Origin: Rhizorhabdus wittichii RW1
Lineage (GTDB): Bacteria; Pseudomonadota; Alphaproteobacteria; Sphingomonadales; Sphingomonadaceae
Direction of reading: 5' to 3'
NCBI GenBank assembly: GCA_000016765.1
Contig: CP000699.1
Location: forward strand, 4,219,501-4,283,500
DNA: 64,000 bases
Position numbers and translations under genes: made by a program. The notes under the pieces were generated by a model. It was not told where the DNA came from and made no database searches. It worked only from the letters and a program-made list of their open reading frames with translations. The stretch's first letter is position 1; each line of letters starts with the position of its first letter. Positions 1 to 8,154 of the stretch are shown one piece after another.

Positions 1-2022
1 CAGGATGAAGATCTGCGCGTCGCGGACCTTGGACAGCGCCTGGGTGGCGCGGCGGGCGATGGCCTCCGAACTGTTCTCGGGCCCCTTGCGCTCGTCCCAG
101 GGGGCGAGCGCGATGAAGCCGCGGCCGGCATTCTGGCCCTGGCCGGCGGCGCTGGTGCCGCTGACGGTGTAGAAGGTCAGGATGTTGTGCGGCTCGTTCT
201 TGGCCAGATAGGCCTCGATCTCGCGCGCGACCGCGACGGTCCGGCTCATCGTCGCGCCGGGCGCCAGCGTATATTGGGTCTGGGCGATCCCCTGGTCCTC
301 GGTCGGCACGAAGCCGGTGGGCAGGCGGAAGAAGACCAGCACCAGCGCCGCGATCACCAGCACGAAGACGATCATCGCGGTCCGCATATGGCCGAACAGC
401 TTCGAGACGGTGTCGCGATAGCGGTCCGACATGCGCTTGAACCATTCGTTGAAGCGATCGCCCTGATGATAGGCGCGCCCGACGATGCCGCCTTGCGCGG
501 CGCGCTTCTCCTTGTCGGGGCGCTTGAGCACCGTCGCCGCCAGCGCCGGCGACAGGACCAGCGCGACGAACACCGACAGCGCCATCGACGCGACGATGGT
601 GATCGAGAACTGGCGGTAGATCACGCCGGTCGAACCGCCGAAGAAGGCCATCGGCAGGAACACCGCCGACAGCACCAGCGCGATCGCGATCAGCGCGGTG
701 TTGATCTCCGCCATCGACTTGATCGTCGCTTCGCGCGGGCTGATGTCGGGGTCTTCCTCCATCACGCGCTCGACATTCTCGACCACGACGATGGCGTCGT
801 CGACGAGCAGGCCGATGGCGAGGACGAGGCTGAACAATGTCAGCGTGTTGATCGAGAAGCCCGCCGCCGCCAGCACGCCGAAGGTGCCGAGCAGCACGAC
901 CGGGACCGCCACCGCGGGAATCAGCGTCGCCCGCCAGCTCTGCAGGAAGACGAACATGACGAGGACGACCAGCAGGATCGCCTCGAACAGCGTCTTGACC
1001 ACCTCCTCGATCGACAGCTTGATGAAGGCGGTCGCGTCATTGACGAAGACGTGGCGATAGCCGTGCGGGAAGCGCTCGGCCGCCTTGTCGACATAGCTCC
1101 GGACGATCTCGGACGTCTTGAGCGCGTCCGCGCCGGGGGCGAGGAGGATCGCGATGCCGGCCCCCGGATGGCCGTTGAGGCGGCCGACGACATTGTAGGA
1201 TTCGCTGCCCAGCTCGACCCGCGCGACGTCCTGCAGCATGACCTTGGACCCGTCGGTCTGCGTCTTGACGATGATCTTCTTGAACTCGTCGACGTTGGTC
1301 AGCCGCGACCGCGAGGTGACGATCGCGTTGAGCATCTGCGAGTCGGGCGACGGCACGCCGCCGATCTGTCCCGCCGCGACCTGCGCGTTCTGCGCCTGCA
1401 GCGCGGACGTCACGTCGTCGGGGGTCAGCCCGAAGCTGGCCAGCCGGTACGGGTCGAGCCAGATGCGCATCGCATAGGGCGCGCCGAACACGTTGACGTC
1501 GCCGACGCCGGGCAGGCGGCCGATGCCGTCCTGGAGGGTCGAGGTCAGATAGTCGGCGACGTCGAGATTGCTCGCCCGGTCGCTCTCGTCATAGACCGAC
1601 ACCACCATCAGGAAGTCGGGGTTCGACTTGGTGACGACCAGCCCTTGCTGCTGGACCTGCTGCGGCAGGCGCGGCAGGGCCTGCTGCACCTTGTTCTGCA
1701 CCTGGACCTGGGCGATGTCCGCGTCGACGCTCTTGTCGAAGGTGACGGTGATCTGGGCCCGGCCCGCCGAACTGGACGAGGACGAGAAATAGAGCAGCCC
1801 GTCGATGCCCGAGAGCTGCTGCTCGATGATCTGGGTGATGTTCGATTCGACCGTCTCGGCCGATGCGCCGGGATAATTGGCCCGGATATTGACCGACGGC
1901 GGGGCGATGTTCGGATATTGCGACACCGGCAGGCTGAGCAGCCCGCCCGCGCCGAGCAGCATGATCACGATCGCGATCACCCAGGCGAAGATCGGGCGAT
2001 CGATGAAGATGCGCGATATCAT
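1..2022 (-). CDS. RND efflux pump inner-membrane permease (AcrB/MexB, HAE1 family), 3' part outside window
   Basis: Proton-driven inner-membrane pump of a tripartite efflux system. Reading leftward from ATG 2022 gives about 674 residues out of the roughly 1050 usual for the family; the C-terminal third lies beyond the left edge. The N-terminus MISRIFIDRPIFAW is the classic HAE1 start. The first transmembrane helix, the porter-domain text QYPNIAPP and the TM4 segment with the paired proton-relay aspartates (LLVDDAIVVVEN) are all visible. Its start lies 10 bp beyond the stop of the upstream fusion-protein gene, so the two are one operon. The outer-membrane channel gene, if present, would lie left of the window. 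Substrate cannot be read from sequence. Confidence 0.95.
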   Translation of the reverse strand, partial: MISRIFIDRPIFAWVIAIVIMLLGAGGLLSLPVSQYPNIAPPSVNIRANYPGASAETVESNITQIIEQQLSGIDGLLYFSSSSSSAGRAQITVTFDKSVDADIAQVQVQNKVQQALPRLPQQVQQQGLVVTKSNPDFLMVVSVYDESDRASNLDVADYLTSTLQDGIGRLPGVGDVNVFGAPYAMRIWLDPYRLASFGLTPDDVTSALQAQNAQVAAGQIGGVPSPDSQMLNAIVTSRSRLTNVDEFKKIIVKTQTDGSKVMLQDVARVELGSESYNVVGRLNGHPGAGIAILLAPGADALKTSEIVRSYVDKAAERFPHGYRHVFVNDATAFIKLSIEEVVKTLFEAILLVVLVMFVFLQSWRATLIPAVAVPVVLLGTFGVLAAAGFSINTLTLFSLVLAIGLLVDDAIVVVENVERVMEEDPDISPREATIKSMAEINTALIAIALVLSAVFLPMAFFGGSTGVIYRQFSITIVASMALSVFVALVLSPALAATVLKRPDKEKRAAQGGIVGRAYHQGDRFNEWFKRMSDRYRDTVSKLFGHMRTAMIVFVLVIAALVLVFFRLPTGFVPTEDQGIAQTQYTLAPGATMSRTVAVAREIEAYLAKNEPHNILTFYTVSGTSAAGQGQNAGRGFIALAPWDERKGPENSSEAIARRATQALSKVRDAQIFIL

Positions 2023-2032
2023 CGGCGAGGGC

Positions 2033-3226
2033 TCATCCGGCCTTGGCCCGCCCGCCCGTTGCGGGCGGCAGCGGCGGCGAACCGGCGGGGACCGGGCGGA
2101 TCGCCTGGCCGGGCCGGATATTGCCGAGGCCTTCGACGATCACCTTGTCGCCGGGCTTCAGGCCCGACGTCACCAGCCATTTGTCGCCCACCGTCCGGTC
2201 GGCGACGACCTCGCGCAGCTCGGCCTTGTCGCCCGCGCCGACCAGGACCACGGTGGCCTGGCCCTTGGGATCGCGGCTCACCCCGGTCTGGGGCACGAGG
2301 ATCGCGTTGCGCGCGGTGATCTGCGACAGGCTGGCGCGGACGAACATGCCGGGCAGCAGCAGGCCGTTGGGATTGGCGAAGCGCGCGCGCAGCGTGACGG
2401 TGCCGGTCTGCGGATCGACCATCGCCTCGGCGAATTCGAGCCGGCCCTTGATCGGATAGTCGCTGCCGTCCTCCAGCTTCAGCCCCACCGTCGCCGACGA
2501 GGCGGTGCCGCTCCCGGCGGCGAGCTGGCGGCGCAGCGCGAGCAGGTCGGCGCTCGATTGCTGGATGTCGACGAAGATCGGGTCGAGCCGCTGGATCGTC
2601 GTCATCGCCTCCGCCTGGCCGGCGGTGACGAGCGCGCCGGTGGTGACCAGCGACCGGCCGATCCGTCCGCTGATCGGTGCCGGCACGTTGGTGAAGCGCA
2701 GGTTGATCCGCGCGGTGTCGAGCTGCGCGGCGGTCTGCGCGACCGCGGCCTCGGCCTGGCGGGCGGCGGCCTCGGCGTCGGTATAGTCCTGCTTGCTGAC
2801 CGCCTCGATCTGGGCGAGCGGCTTCAGCCGCTGTGCCCGCGCGGCGGCGGCCTGGCGCTGCGCGCGCGCATTGTCGAGATTGGCGGCAGCCTGGTTGACG
2901 GAGGCCCGGAACAGGCTCGGGTCGATCTGGTAGAGCGTCTGCCCGGCGCGGACGATGCCGCCTTCCTCGAACAGCCGTGCCTTGAGGACGCCGGTCACCT
3001 GCGGGCGGACCTCGGATGTCTCGAAGGCGGCGGTGCGGCCGGGCAGCTCGATGAACAGCGGCACCGACTCGGTGCGCATCACGACGAAGCCCGCTTCGGG
3101 CGCTGGCGGCGTCGGCTTCTGCTTGGAGCAGCCGGCGACCAGCGCGCAGACGAGGAGAAGGAGCCCGTTACGGCGGCCCACCATGTTGGAAATCATCGAG
3201 CAACCTTCGCGAACTGCGGCGGGCAT
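2033..3226 (-). CDS. RND efflux periplasmic adaptor (membrane fusion lipoprotein, AcrA/MexA family)
   Basis: Links the RND permease encoded just downstream to an outer-membrane channel. The N-terminus carries a hydrophobic signal ending in LVAGC-S, a lipobox, so it is probably a lipoprotein anchored in the periplasm. The following residues show the lipoyl/barrel-sandwich halves (VTGVLKARLFEEGGIVRAGQ and PAPISGRIGRSLV) flanking an Ala/Gln-rich alpha-hairpin, then the beta-barrel and membrane-proximal domains. Length 397 is normal. The start is ambiguous: ATG 3226 has AGGGCAGG directly upstream, while ATG 3196 has GAAGG about 8 nt upstream and gives a tidier signal peptide. Confidence 0.95.
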   Translation of the reverse strand: MPAAVREGCSMISNMVGRRNGLLLLVCALVAGCSKQKPTPPAPEAGFVVMRTESVPLFIELPGRTAAFETSEVRPQVTGVLKARLFEEGGIVRAGQTLYQIDPSLFRASVNQAAANLDNARAQRQAAAARAQRLKPLAQIEAVSKQDYTDAEAAARQAEAAVAQTAAQLDTARINLRFTNVPAPISGRIGRSLVTTGALVTAGQAEAMTTIQRLDPIFVDIQQSSADLLALRRQLAAGSGTASSATVGLKLEDGSDYPIKGRLEFAEAMVDPQTGTVTLRARFANPNGLLLPGMFVRASLSQITARNAILVPQTGVSRDPKGQATVVLVGAGDKAELREVVADRTVGDKWLVTSGLKPGDKVIVEGLGNIRPGQAIRPVPAGSPPLPPATGGRAKAG

Positions 3227-3320
3227 CCTGCCCTGCTAGACGCAGCCGGAACCCAAAACAATCATCGGACCATGCGGTTGCGAAGTTTTTTCCGTGTCTG
3301 ATGCGGTTAATTTACCGTAT

Positions 3321-3343
3321 CCCTCCCCCCGTCGGGGGGAGGG
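3321..3343. repeat. Perfect C/G-run inverted repeat
   Basis: CCCTCCCCCC, then GTC, then GGGGGGAGGG: a perfect 10-bp stem with a 3-nt loop in the intergenic space between the efflux adaptor gene and the small basic-protein gene. There is no U-run on either side, so it is more like a dispersed intergenic palindrome than a clear intrinsic terminator. Confidence 0.6.
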
Positions 3344-3387
3344 AATGTTGCTGCAATGCAGCGGTAAATGACGCCGTTCGGCCGCGA

Positions 3388-3687
3388 TCAGCGACAGATT
3401 CGCACCCGGTGGTTCCGGCGCCATTCGGTCCAGCAGCGACGGCCGTGATGGCGGCGATCCCAGCGGGCGTCACGGTGCCAGCGGCGATCGCGATTCCAGT
3501 GGCGGTTGCGTTCCCAGCGACGATCATTGTCCCAGCGCCGGTTGCTCTCCCACCGGCGGTCATTGTCCCAGCGGCGGTCGTGCGACCAACTGCGATCGCC
3601 GCGGTGATCCCTGGCTTCGGCCGCGCCGCTCATGCCGAAGGCCGCGACGGCGATGCCGATGGCGGCGAAGATGGCTTTCATCTGCAT
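3388..3687 (-). CDS. Small secreted Arg/Trp/Asp-rich repeat protein
   Basis: A 99-residue protein with a clear Sec signal peptide (MKAIFAAIGIAVAAFGMSGAAEA) followed by short imperfect repeats of the type NDRRWE/NRRWD/RDRRW. The sequence is very basic and has no recognisable catalytic motif. ATG 3687 is preceded by GAGGAG at 7 nt, a good ribosome binding site, and the signal peptide argues that the gene is real. The repeat style resembles the low-complexity middle of the RcnB-like protein at 37671-38645, but the C-terminal RcnB module is missing here. Function unknown; an envelope or periplasmic role is inferred only from the signal peptide. Confidence 0.7.
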   Translation of the reverse strand: MQMKAIFAAIGIAVAAFGMSGAAEARDHRGDRSWSHDRRWDNDRRWESNRRWDNDRRWERNRHWNRDRRWHRDARWDRRHHGRRCWTEWRRNHRVRICR

Positions 3688-3792
3688 GGCTCAACTCCTC
3701 TCATGCCCAATCCCCGTCGGCGGCGATGATAGAGGGGAGGAGTCGTCGCTTCGCTGAACGGCCGCTTCATCCGCCGTACAGGAAAGGCCGGA

Positions 3793-4299
3793 TCAGCCCG
3801 CGTCGAAGGCGGGGTGGTAGCTCACCTGGCCGCGTGCGGCCGGGCCGGCGAGCGGCAGGTTCTGGAAATAGGGCGACGGCGCGTCTCCATAGTGGAGCGT
3901 CGGATCGCTGGTGAAGCCGAAGCGGCGATAATAGGCCGGATCGCCGAGCAGCACGCAGCCCGCGGCGCCCGATGCGCGGAGCCGGGCGATGGCCGCCTCG
4001 ACCAGCCCGGCGCCGATGCCGCGCCGCTGCCGGGCCGGATCGACCGACAGCGGACCGAGGCCGAACCAGCCGCCGGCCGCGCCGTCGATCCGCACGGGGG
4101 AGAGCGCGACATGGCCGACGATCGCGCCGTCCTCGACCGCGACCAGCGACAGGGTGAGCGCGCCCGCCGCGCGCAGGGCGTCGACGATCGCCGCCTCGGT
4201 GCCGCTCGCATGCTCGGCGAGGGCGAAGGCGCGGGTGGTCAGCGCGGCGATCGCCGCCGCGTCGCCGTCACGCTCGTCGCGGATCGCGGCGGGGATCAG
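3793..4299 (-). CDS. GNAT family N-acetyltransferase (YhbS-like), probable CTG start
   Basis: Acetyl-CoA-dependent acyltransferase of unknown substrate. The acetyl-CoA-binding motif A is visible as LGPLSVDPARQRRGIGAGLV, followed by GDPAYYRRFGF, typical of YhbS-type GNATs. A start at the GTG at 4095 would lose the first third of the fold. Continuing the frame upstream gives convincing GNAT sequence (IRDERDGDAAAIAALTTRAF, then LVAVEDGAIVGHVALSPV), and the frame contains no ATG, GTG or TTG at a suitable place. The best start is CTG at 4299-4297, overlapping the prfB stop codon as CTGA, with GAGG 7 nt upstream. That gives 168 residues, normal for the family, translated together with prfB. Confidence 0.8.
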   Translation of the reverse strand: MIPAAIRDERDGDAAAIAALTTRAFALAEHASGTEAAIVDALRAAGALTLSLVAVEDGAIVGHVALSPVRIDGAAGGWFGLGPLSVDPARQRRGIGAGLVEAAIARLRASGAAGCVLLGDPAYYRRFGFTSDPTLHYGDAPSPYFQNLPLAGPAARGQVSYHPAFDAG

Positions 4300-5423
4300 T
4301 CGACGTCCTCGACCTCGACCGTCTCGCCGGTCACGCGCTGCGACAGCGCGGCAGCCATGAAGCGGTCGAGATCGCCGTCGAGCACGTCCGACGGCGCCGT
4401 CGAGGTGGTGCCGGTCCTGAGATCCTTCACCATCTGATAGGGCTGGAGGACGTAGGAGCGGATCTGGTGGCCCCAGCCGATCTCGGTCTTGGCGGCATAG
4501 CCCGCCATCGCTTCGGCCTCGCGCTTCTGCAACTCCTGCTCGTAGAGGCGCGCCTTGAGCTGCTTCATCGCCTCGGCGCGGTTCTTGTGCTGCGACCGCT
4601 GGTTCTGGCAGGCGACGATGATCCCGGTCGGGACATGGGTGATGCGCACCGCCGAATCGGTGGTGTTGACGTGCTGGCCGCCCGCGCCCGACGACCGGTA
4701 GGTGTCGATCTTCAGGTCCTTCTCGAGCACCTCGATGTCGATGTCGTCGTCGACCTCGGGATAGACCCAGACCGACGCGAAGCTGGTGTGCCGGCGCGCC
4801 GCCGAGTCATAGGGGCTGATGCGGACCAGGCGGTGGACGCCGCTCTCGGTCTTGGCATAGCCATAGGCGTTCTCGCCGCGCACCAGCAGGGTCGCGGACT
4901 TGATGCCGGCCTGCTCGCCCGCGTGGAAATCGATCAGCTCGACCTTGTAGCCGTGGCGCTCGGCCCAGCGGGCGTACATGCGCTGGAGCATGCCGGCCCA
5001 GTCCTGGCTCTCGGTGCCGCCGGCGCCCGAATTGACCTCGATATAGGTGTTGTTGGCGTCGGCCTCGCCCGCCAGCAGCGCGCCGATCTTGTCCTTCTCG
5101 GCCCGCTCGGCGAGCGCGGCGAGCGCCTGGACGCCGTCGTCGACCAGCGCCGTGTCGTCCTCGGCCTCGGCCAGCTCGATCAGCTCGATCGTGTCGTCGC
5201 GCTCCTGCTCGATCGCCTTGACCGCCGAGACCGCCTCGTCGAGCCGGCGACGCTCGCGCATCACCTCCTGCGCGGCCTTGGCGTCGTCCCACAGCTTCGG
5301 GTCCTCGACCCGGTTGTTGAGCTCGTCGAGCCGGCGGAGCGCGCGGTCCCAATCCAGGAAGCGGCGGACGAGCGCCATCGCCTGGTTGATCTGATCGACA
5401 CTGGCTTGCGCTTCGGCGCGCAT
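4296..5423 (-). CDS. prfB: Peptide chain release factor 2 (RF2)
   Basis: Recognises UGA and UAA stop codons and triggers peptidyl-tRNA hydrolysis on the ribosome. The 375-residue product has the GGQ loop (SSGAGGQHVN) and the codon-recognition tripeptide, here SPY in the context RISPYDSAARRHTSF instead of the E. coli SPF. The N-terminal region is read without interruption from ATG 5423, so the programmed +1 frameshift at an in-frame UGA known from E. coli prfB is absent here. The stop codon overlaps the start of the downstream GNAT gene. Confident call. Confidence 0.97.
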   Translation of the reverse strand: MRAEAQASVDQINQAMALVRRFLDWDRALRRLDELNNRVEDPKLWDDAKAAQEVMRERRRLDEAVSAVKAIEQERDDTIELIELAEAEDDTALVDDGVQALAALAERAEKDKIGALLAGEADANNTYIEVNSGAGGTESQDWAGMLQRMYARWAERHGYKVELIDFHAGEQAGIKSATLLVRGENAYGYAKTESGVHRLVRISPYDSAARRHTSFASVWVYPEVDDDIDIEVLEKDLKIDTYRSSGAGGQHVNTTDSAVRITHVPTGIIVACQNQRSQHKNRAEAMKQLKARLYEQELQKREAEAMAGYAAKTEIGWGHQIRSYVLQPYQMVKDLRTGTTSTAPSDVLDGDLDRFMAAALSQRVTGETVEVEDVD

Positions 5424-5445
5424 AATCGGAACTCCGGATCGAAGG

Positions 5446-5474
5446 ACGTCATCCCGGCGGCGGCCGGAATCTCG
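5446..5474. repeat. Degenerate REP-type half element
   Basis: The stretch GACGTCATCCCGGCGGCGG followed by CCGGAATCTC matches one arm of the REP pairs at 8057-8136 and 18275-18373 (GTCATCCCGGCGAAA... GGGATCTC) but has a diverged loop and no partner arm. It lies between prfB and the PBP1a gene. Confidence 0.5.
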
Positions 5475-5518
5475 GGAGGCATATAGGCACGGTGGCCCTG
5501 TCTCGCGAGATGCCGCCC

Positions 5519-7993
5519 CTAGTAGATGCCGTCCTGGCTTTGCAAGAACTCGCTGTCGGTCGTCGCCCGCGCGGCGGGGGCGGCGCGCTTGGCGATCTCG
5601 TCGCGGCGGATGGTGCGGCGCGGCTCGCTCTCGGGCTTGAACGCCTCCCAGATCACCGGGCTGTAATAGCTGCCGTCGGGCCAGGCGCCGAACACGCGGC
5701 GGCCGGTCTTGCGGTCGATGCGGATCATGCGGATGCCGGGCGGCGCGCGGAACGGGACGACCGGCATGTCCTTCATCGCCTTGGCGGCGAAGGCCCGGAA
5801 GATCGGCGCGGCGATCGTGCCGCCCTGGGCATAGCCGCCCATCGAGCGCGGATTGTCGTAGCCGAGGTAGAGGCCGCCCACCATGTCGGCCGACCCGCCG
5901 ACGAACCAGACGTTGGTCGGGCCCGACGAGGTGCCGGTCTTGCCGAACATCGGCCGGCCCAGGTCGCGCAGCACCGTCGCGGTGCCGCGCTCGACCACGC
6001 CCTGCATGATGTAGAGCATCTGATAGGCGGTCATCGCGTCGATCACCTGCTTCGATCGCAGGCGCGGGCGCGGCATCGGCCGGCCGTCATATTGCGCCAT
6101 GTTGCAGCCCTCGCAGGCCCGCTTGTCGGCGCGCCAGATCAGCTTGCCGTTGCGATCCTGGACATAGTCGACGACGGTCGGCGTCACCGCGCGGCCCTGG
6201 TTGGCGAAGATCGAATAGCCGTTGACGATCTGCTGCACGGTCGTCTCGCCCGCGCCCAGCGCATAGGCGAGATAGGGTGGATAGTCGCCGATCCCCATGA
6301 TCTTGGCGGTGTGGACGACCTTGTCCATGCCGATCTGGCTGGCGGTGCGGACGGTCATCAGGTTGCGCGACTGCTCGACGCCCCAGCGCATCGTCTGCTG
6401 GCCGGCATTGGCGCCCGAGAAATTCTTGAAGCATTTCTGGCCGAGCCGCGCCGACTGGTAGACGCAGAAGGGGCCGTCGATGATGATCGAAGCCGGGGTC
6501 ATGCCGTTGTCGAGCGCGGCGGCGTAGACGAACGGCTTGAAGGTCGAGCCCGGCTGGCGCTTCGCCTGGGTGGCGCGGTTGAACGACGAGCCTCGCGAAT
6601 CGAAGCCGCCCTGCATCGCCAGGATCTGCCCGGTGTGCGGGTTCTGCACCACCATGCCCCCCGAGATGCTGGGGATGCTGCGCAGCGTCCAGCCGCCATT
6701 GCCCTCGCGCCGCACGACGATCACGTCGCCGACCTTGAGGAAGTCGAAGGCGCGGCCGCCGACCCCGGCCTTGGGCATCGTCGCGCCCGAGCTCGGCAGG
6801 GTGCCGCGCGATCCGTTCTCGAAGCCGATCTCGGCCTCCGATCCCTGCCTGGACAGGACCACGGCGGGGAACCAGTTCGAATAGCCCGCGCCGACGTTGA
6901 GGTTGGCCAGGCTGCGCGCCCAATCGTCGTCGATGTCGATCCGGGCGATCCGGCCCCGCCAGCCGGCGGCGGCCTCGAAGCGGACCAGGCCGTCGCGCAG
7001 CGAGTCCTCGGCCGCCTCCTGGACCTTGCCGTCATAGGAGGTGCGCACCCAAAGGCCGCCCGAATAGACCGAATTGGGTCCGTCATCGGCGGTCTCGCCA
7101 TAGCGCTCGATGAGCTGGCGGCGGACCTCCTCCATGAAATAGCCGCCGACGCTCGGACGCGGCGAATAGCGCGGCAGGACGCCCAGCGGCGCGGCGGTGG
7201 CGGCCTGGCGCTGTTCGGCGGTGATGAAGCCGTTCTCCTGCATCTGCTGCAGGACATAGTTGCGCCGCTCGATCGCGCGGTCGGCGTTGCGCTCGACGGT
7301 ATAGTTGGACGGCGCCTTGGGCAGGATCGCCAGATAGGCCGCCTCGGGCAGGGTCAGCGCGCCGACGTCCTTGCGGAAATAGGCGCGGCTGGCCGACTGG
7401 ACGCCATAGGCGTTGCGGCCGAGGAATATCTGGTTGAGGTAGATTTCGAGGATCTGCTGCTTGGTCAGCGCGCCTTCGATGCGGAAGGCGAGGATCGCCT
7501 CGCGGATCTTGCGCGAGATCGAATAGTCGTCGCCGACGATCAGGTTCTTCGCGACCTGCTGGGTGATCGTCGATCCGCCCTTGGCGCGCCGGCCGCTGCC
7601 CAGCTTGGTGGTATAGTCCCACACCGCGCCGGCGAGGCCGCCGACGTCGACGCCGGGATGGCTGAAGAAGGTCTTGTCCTCGGCCGAGATGAAGGCGTCG
7701 ACCAGGACCTGAGGATATTCGGCATAGGAAAGCTGCACGCGCCGCTCGCGCGCGAAATCGGCGATCGGCTCCCCGTCATAGCCGCGGACGTTGGTCGGCA
7801 GCGGCGGCTGATAGGCGAGCAACGCGTCCGCCGAGGGCAGGCCGCGCGCGAACAGGAACCAGATCAGCACCCACAGGAACGCCGCCGACCACAGCACATA
7901 GCCCGACCAGCGCCAGGTCCGGAACGTGCGGAGGTGACGCACCTGGTCGCGCCAGCCGGGGAAGGGGTTGTGGAAGGCGGGTAGCTTCGGCAC
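5519..7993 (-). CDS. Class A penicillin-binding protein 1a (bifunctional transglycosylase/transpeptidase)
   Basis: Polymerises and cross-links peptidoglycan in the periplasm, anchored by one N-terminal membrane helix (YVLWSAAFLWVLIWFLFA, about residues 32-49). The glycosyltransferase domain follows, with its catalytic text AEDKTFFSHPGVD and GGSTITQQVAKN. After an OB-like insert comes the transpeptidase domain: active-site PGSTFKPF, SRNLMT (SxN) and KTGTS. The 824-residue length is in the PBP1a range. It lies between prfB and the amidase gene, all on the minus strand, but is separated from the amidase by a REP pair, so cotranscription with it is uncertain. Confidence 0.96.
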   Translation of the reverse strand: MPKLPAFHNPFPGWRDQVRHLRTFRTWRWSGYVLWSAAFLWVLIWFLFARGLPSADALLAYQPPLPTNVRGYDGEPIADFARERRVQLSYAEYPQVLVDAFISAEDKTFFSHPGVDVGGLAGAVWDYTTKLGSGRRAKGGSTITQQVAKNLIVGDDYSISRKIREAILAFRIEGALTKQQILEIYLNQIFLGRNAYGVQSASRAYFRKDVGALTLPEAAYLAILPKAPSNYTVERNADRAIERRNYVLQQMQENGFITAEQRQAATAAPLGVLPRYSPRPSVGGYFMEEVRRQLIERYGETADDGPNSVYSGGLWVRTSYDGKVQEAAEDSLRDGLVRFEAAAGWRGRIARIDIDDDWARSLANLNVGAGYSNWFPAVVLSRQGSEAEIGFENGSRGTLPSSGATMPKAGVGGRAFDFLKVGDVIVVRREGNGGWTLRSIPSISGGMVVQNPHTGQILAMQGGFDSRGSSFNRATQAKRQPGSTFKPFVYAAALDNGMTPASIIIDGPFCVYQSARLGQKCFKNFSGANAGQQTMRWGVEQSRNLMTVRTASQIGMDKVVHTAKIMGIGDYPPYLAYALGAGETTVQQIVNGYSIFANQGRAVTPTVVDYVQDRNGKLIWRADKRACEGCNMAQYDGRPMPRPRLRSKQVIDAMTAYQMLYIMQGVVERGTATVLRDLGRPMFGKTGTSSGPTNVWFVGGSADMVGGLYLGYDNPRSMGGYAQGGTIAAPIFRAFAAKAMKDMPVVPFRAPPGIRMIRIDRKTGRRVFGAWPDGSYYSPVIWEAFKPESEPRRTIRRDEIAKRAAPAARATTDSEFLQSQDGIY

Positions 7994-8056
7994 CGGCGCG
8001 CTCTAGCAGGTTTGAGGGGGTTTGGAAGTGTCGGGAGTTTGTCGGTTTCCCCTTCC

Positions 8057-8136
8057 CGTCATTCCAGCGAAAGCTGGAATCCCTCTTTTCTTCGCACGTT
8101 CGAAGGCAGGGAGATCCCAGCTTCCGCTGGGATGAC
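8057..8136. repeat. Inverted pair of REP-like palindromes
   Basis: Arm 1 (8057-8083) reads CGTCATTCCAGCGAAAGCTG plus GAATCCC; arm 2 (8109-8136) is its approximate reverse complement ending GCTGGGATGACG. Each arm is itself a hairpin (TTCCAGC/GCTGGAA; TCCCAGC/GCTGGGA). The pair sits in the gap between the amidase and PBP1a genes. The same family recurs at 18275-18373, which makes it a dispersed REP/BIME-type element. Confidence 0.8.
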
Positions 8137-8154
8137 GGAGGTCGGCGCGCACCG

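Noticed and set aside
187-2319. Plus-strand 710-residue frame of His/Arg/Asp-rich sequence
   Set aside because: Antisense shadow of the RND permease and adaptor genes; composition is typical of reverse-frame reading of GC-rich coding DNA.
3236-3424. Minus-strand 62-residue frame with SPRRGEG
   Set aside because: It reads through the C/G-run palindrome; no ribosome site or family match.
5492-7984. 830-residue plus-strand frame opposite PBP1a
   Set aside because: Antisense reading; the minus-strand frame has all PBP1a motifs.
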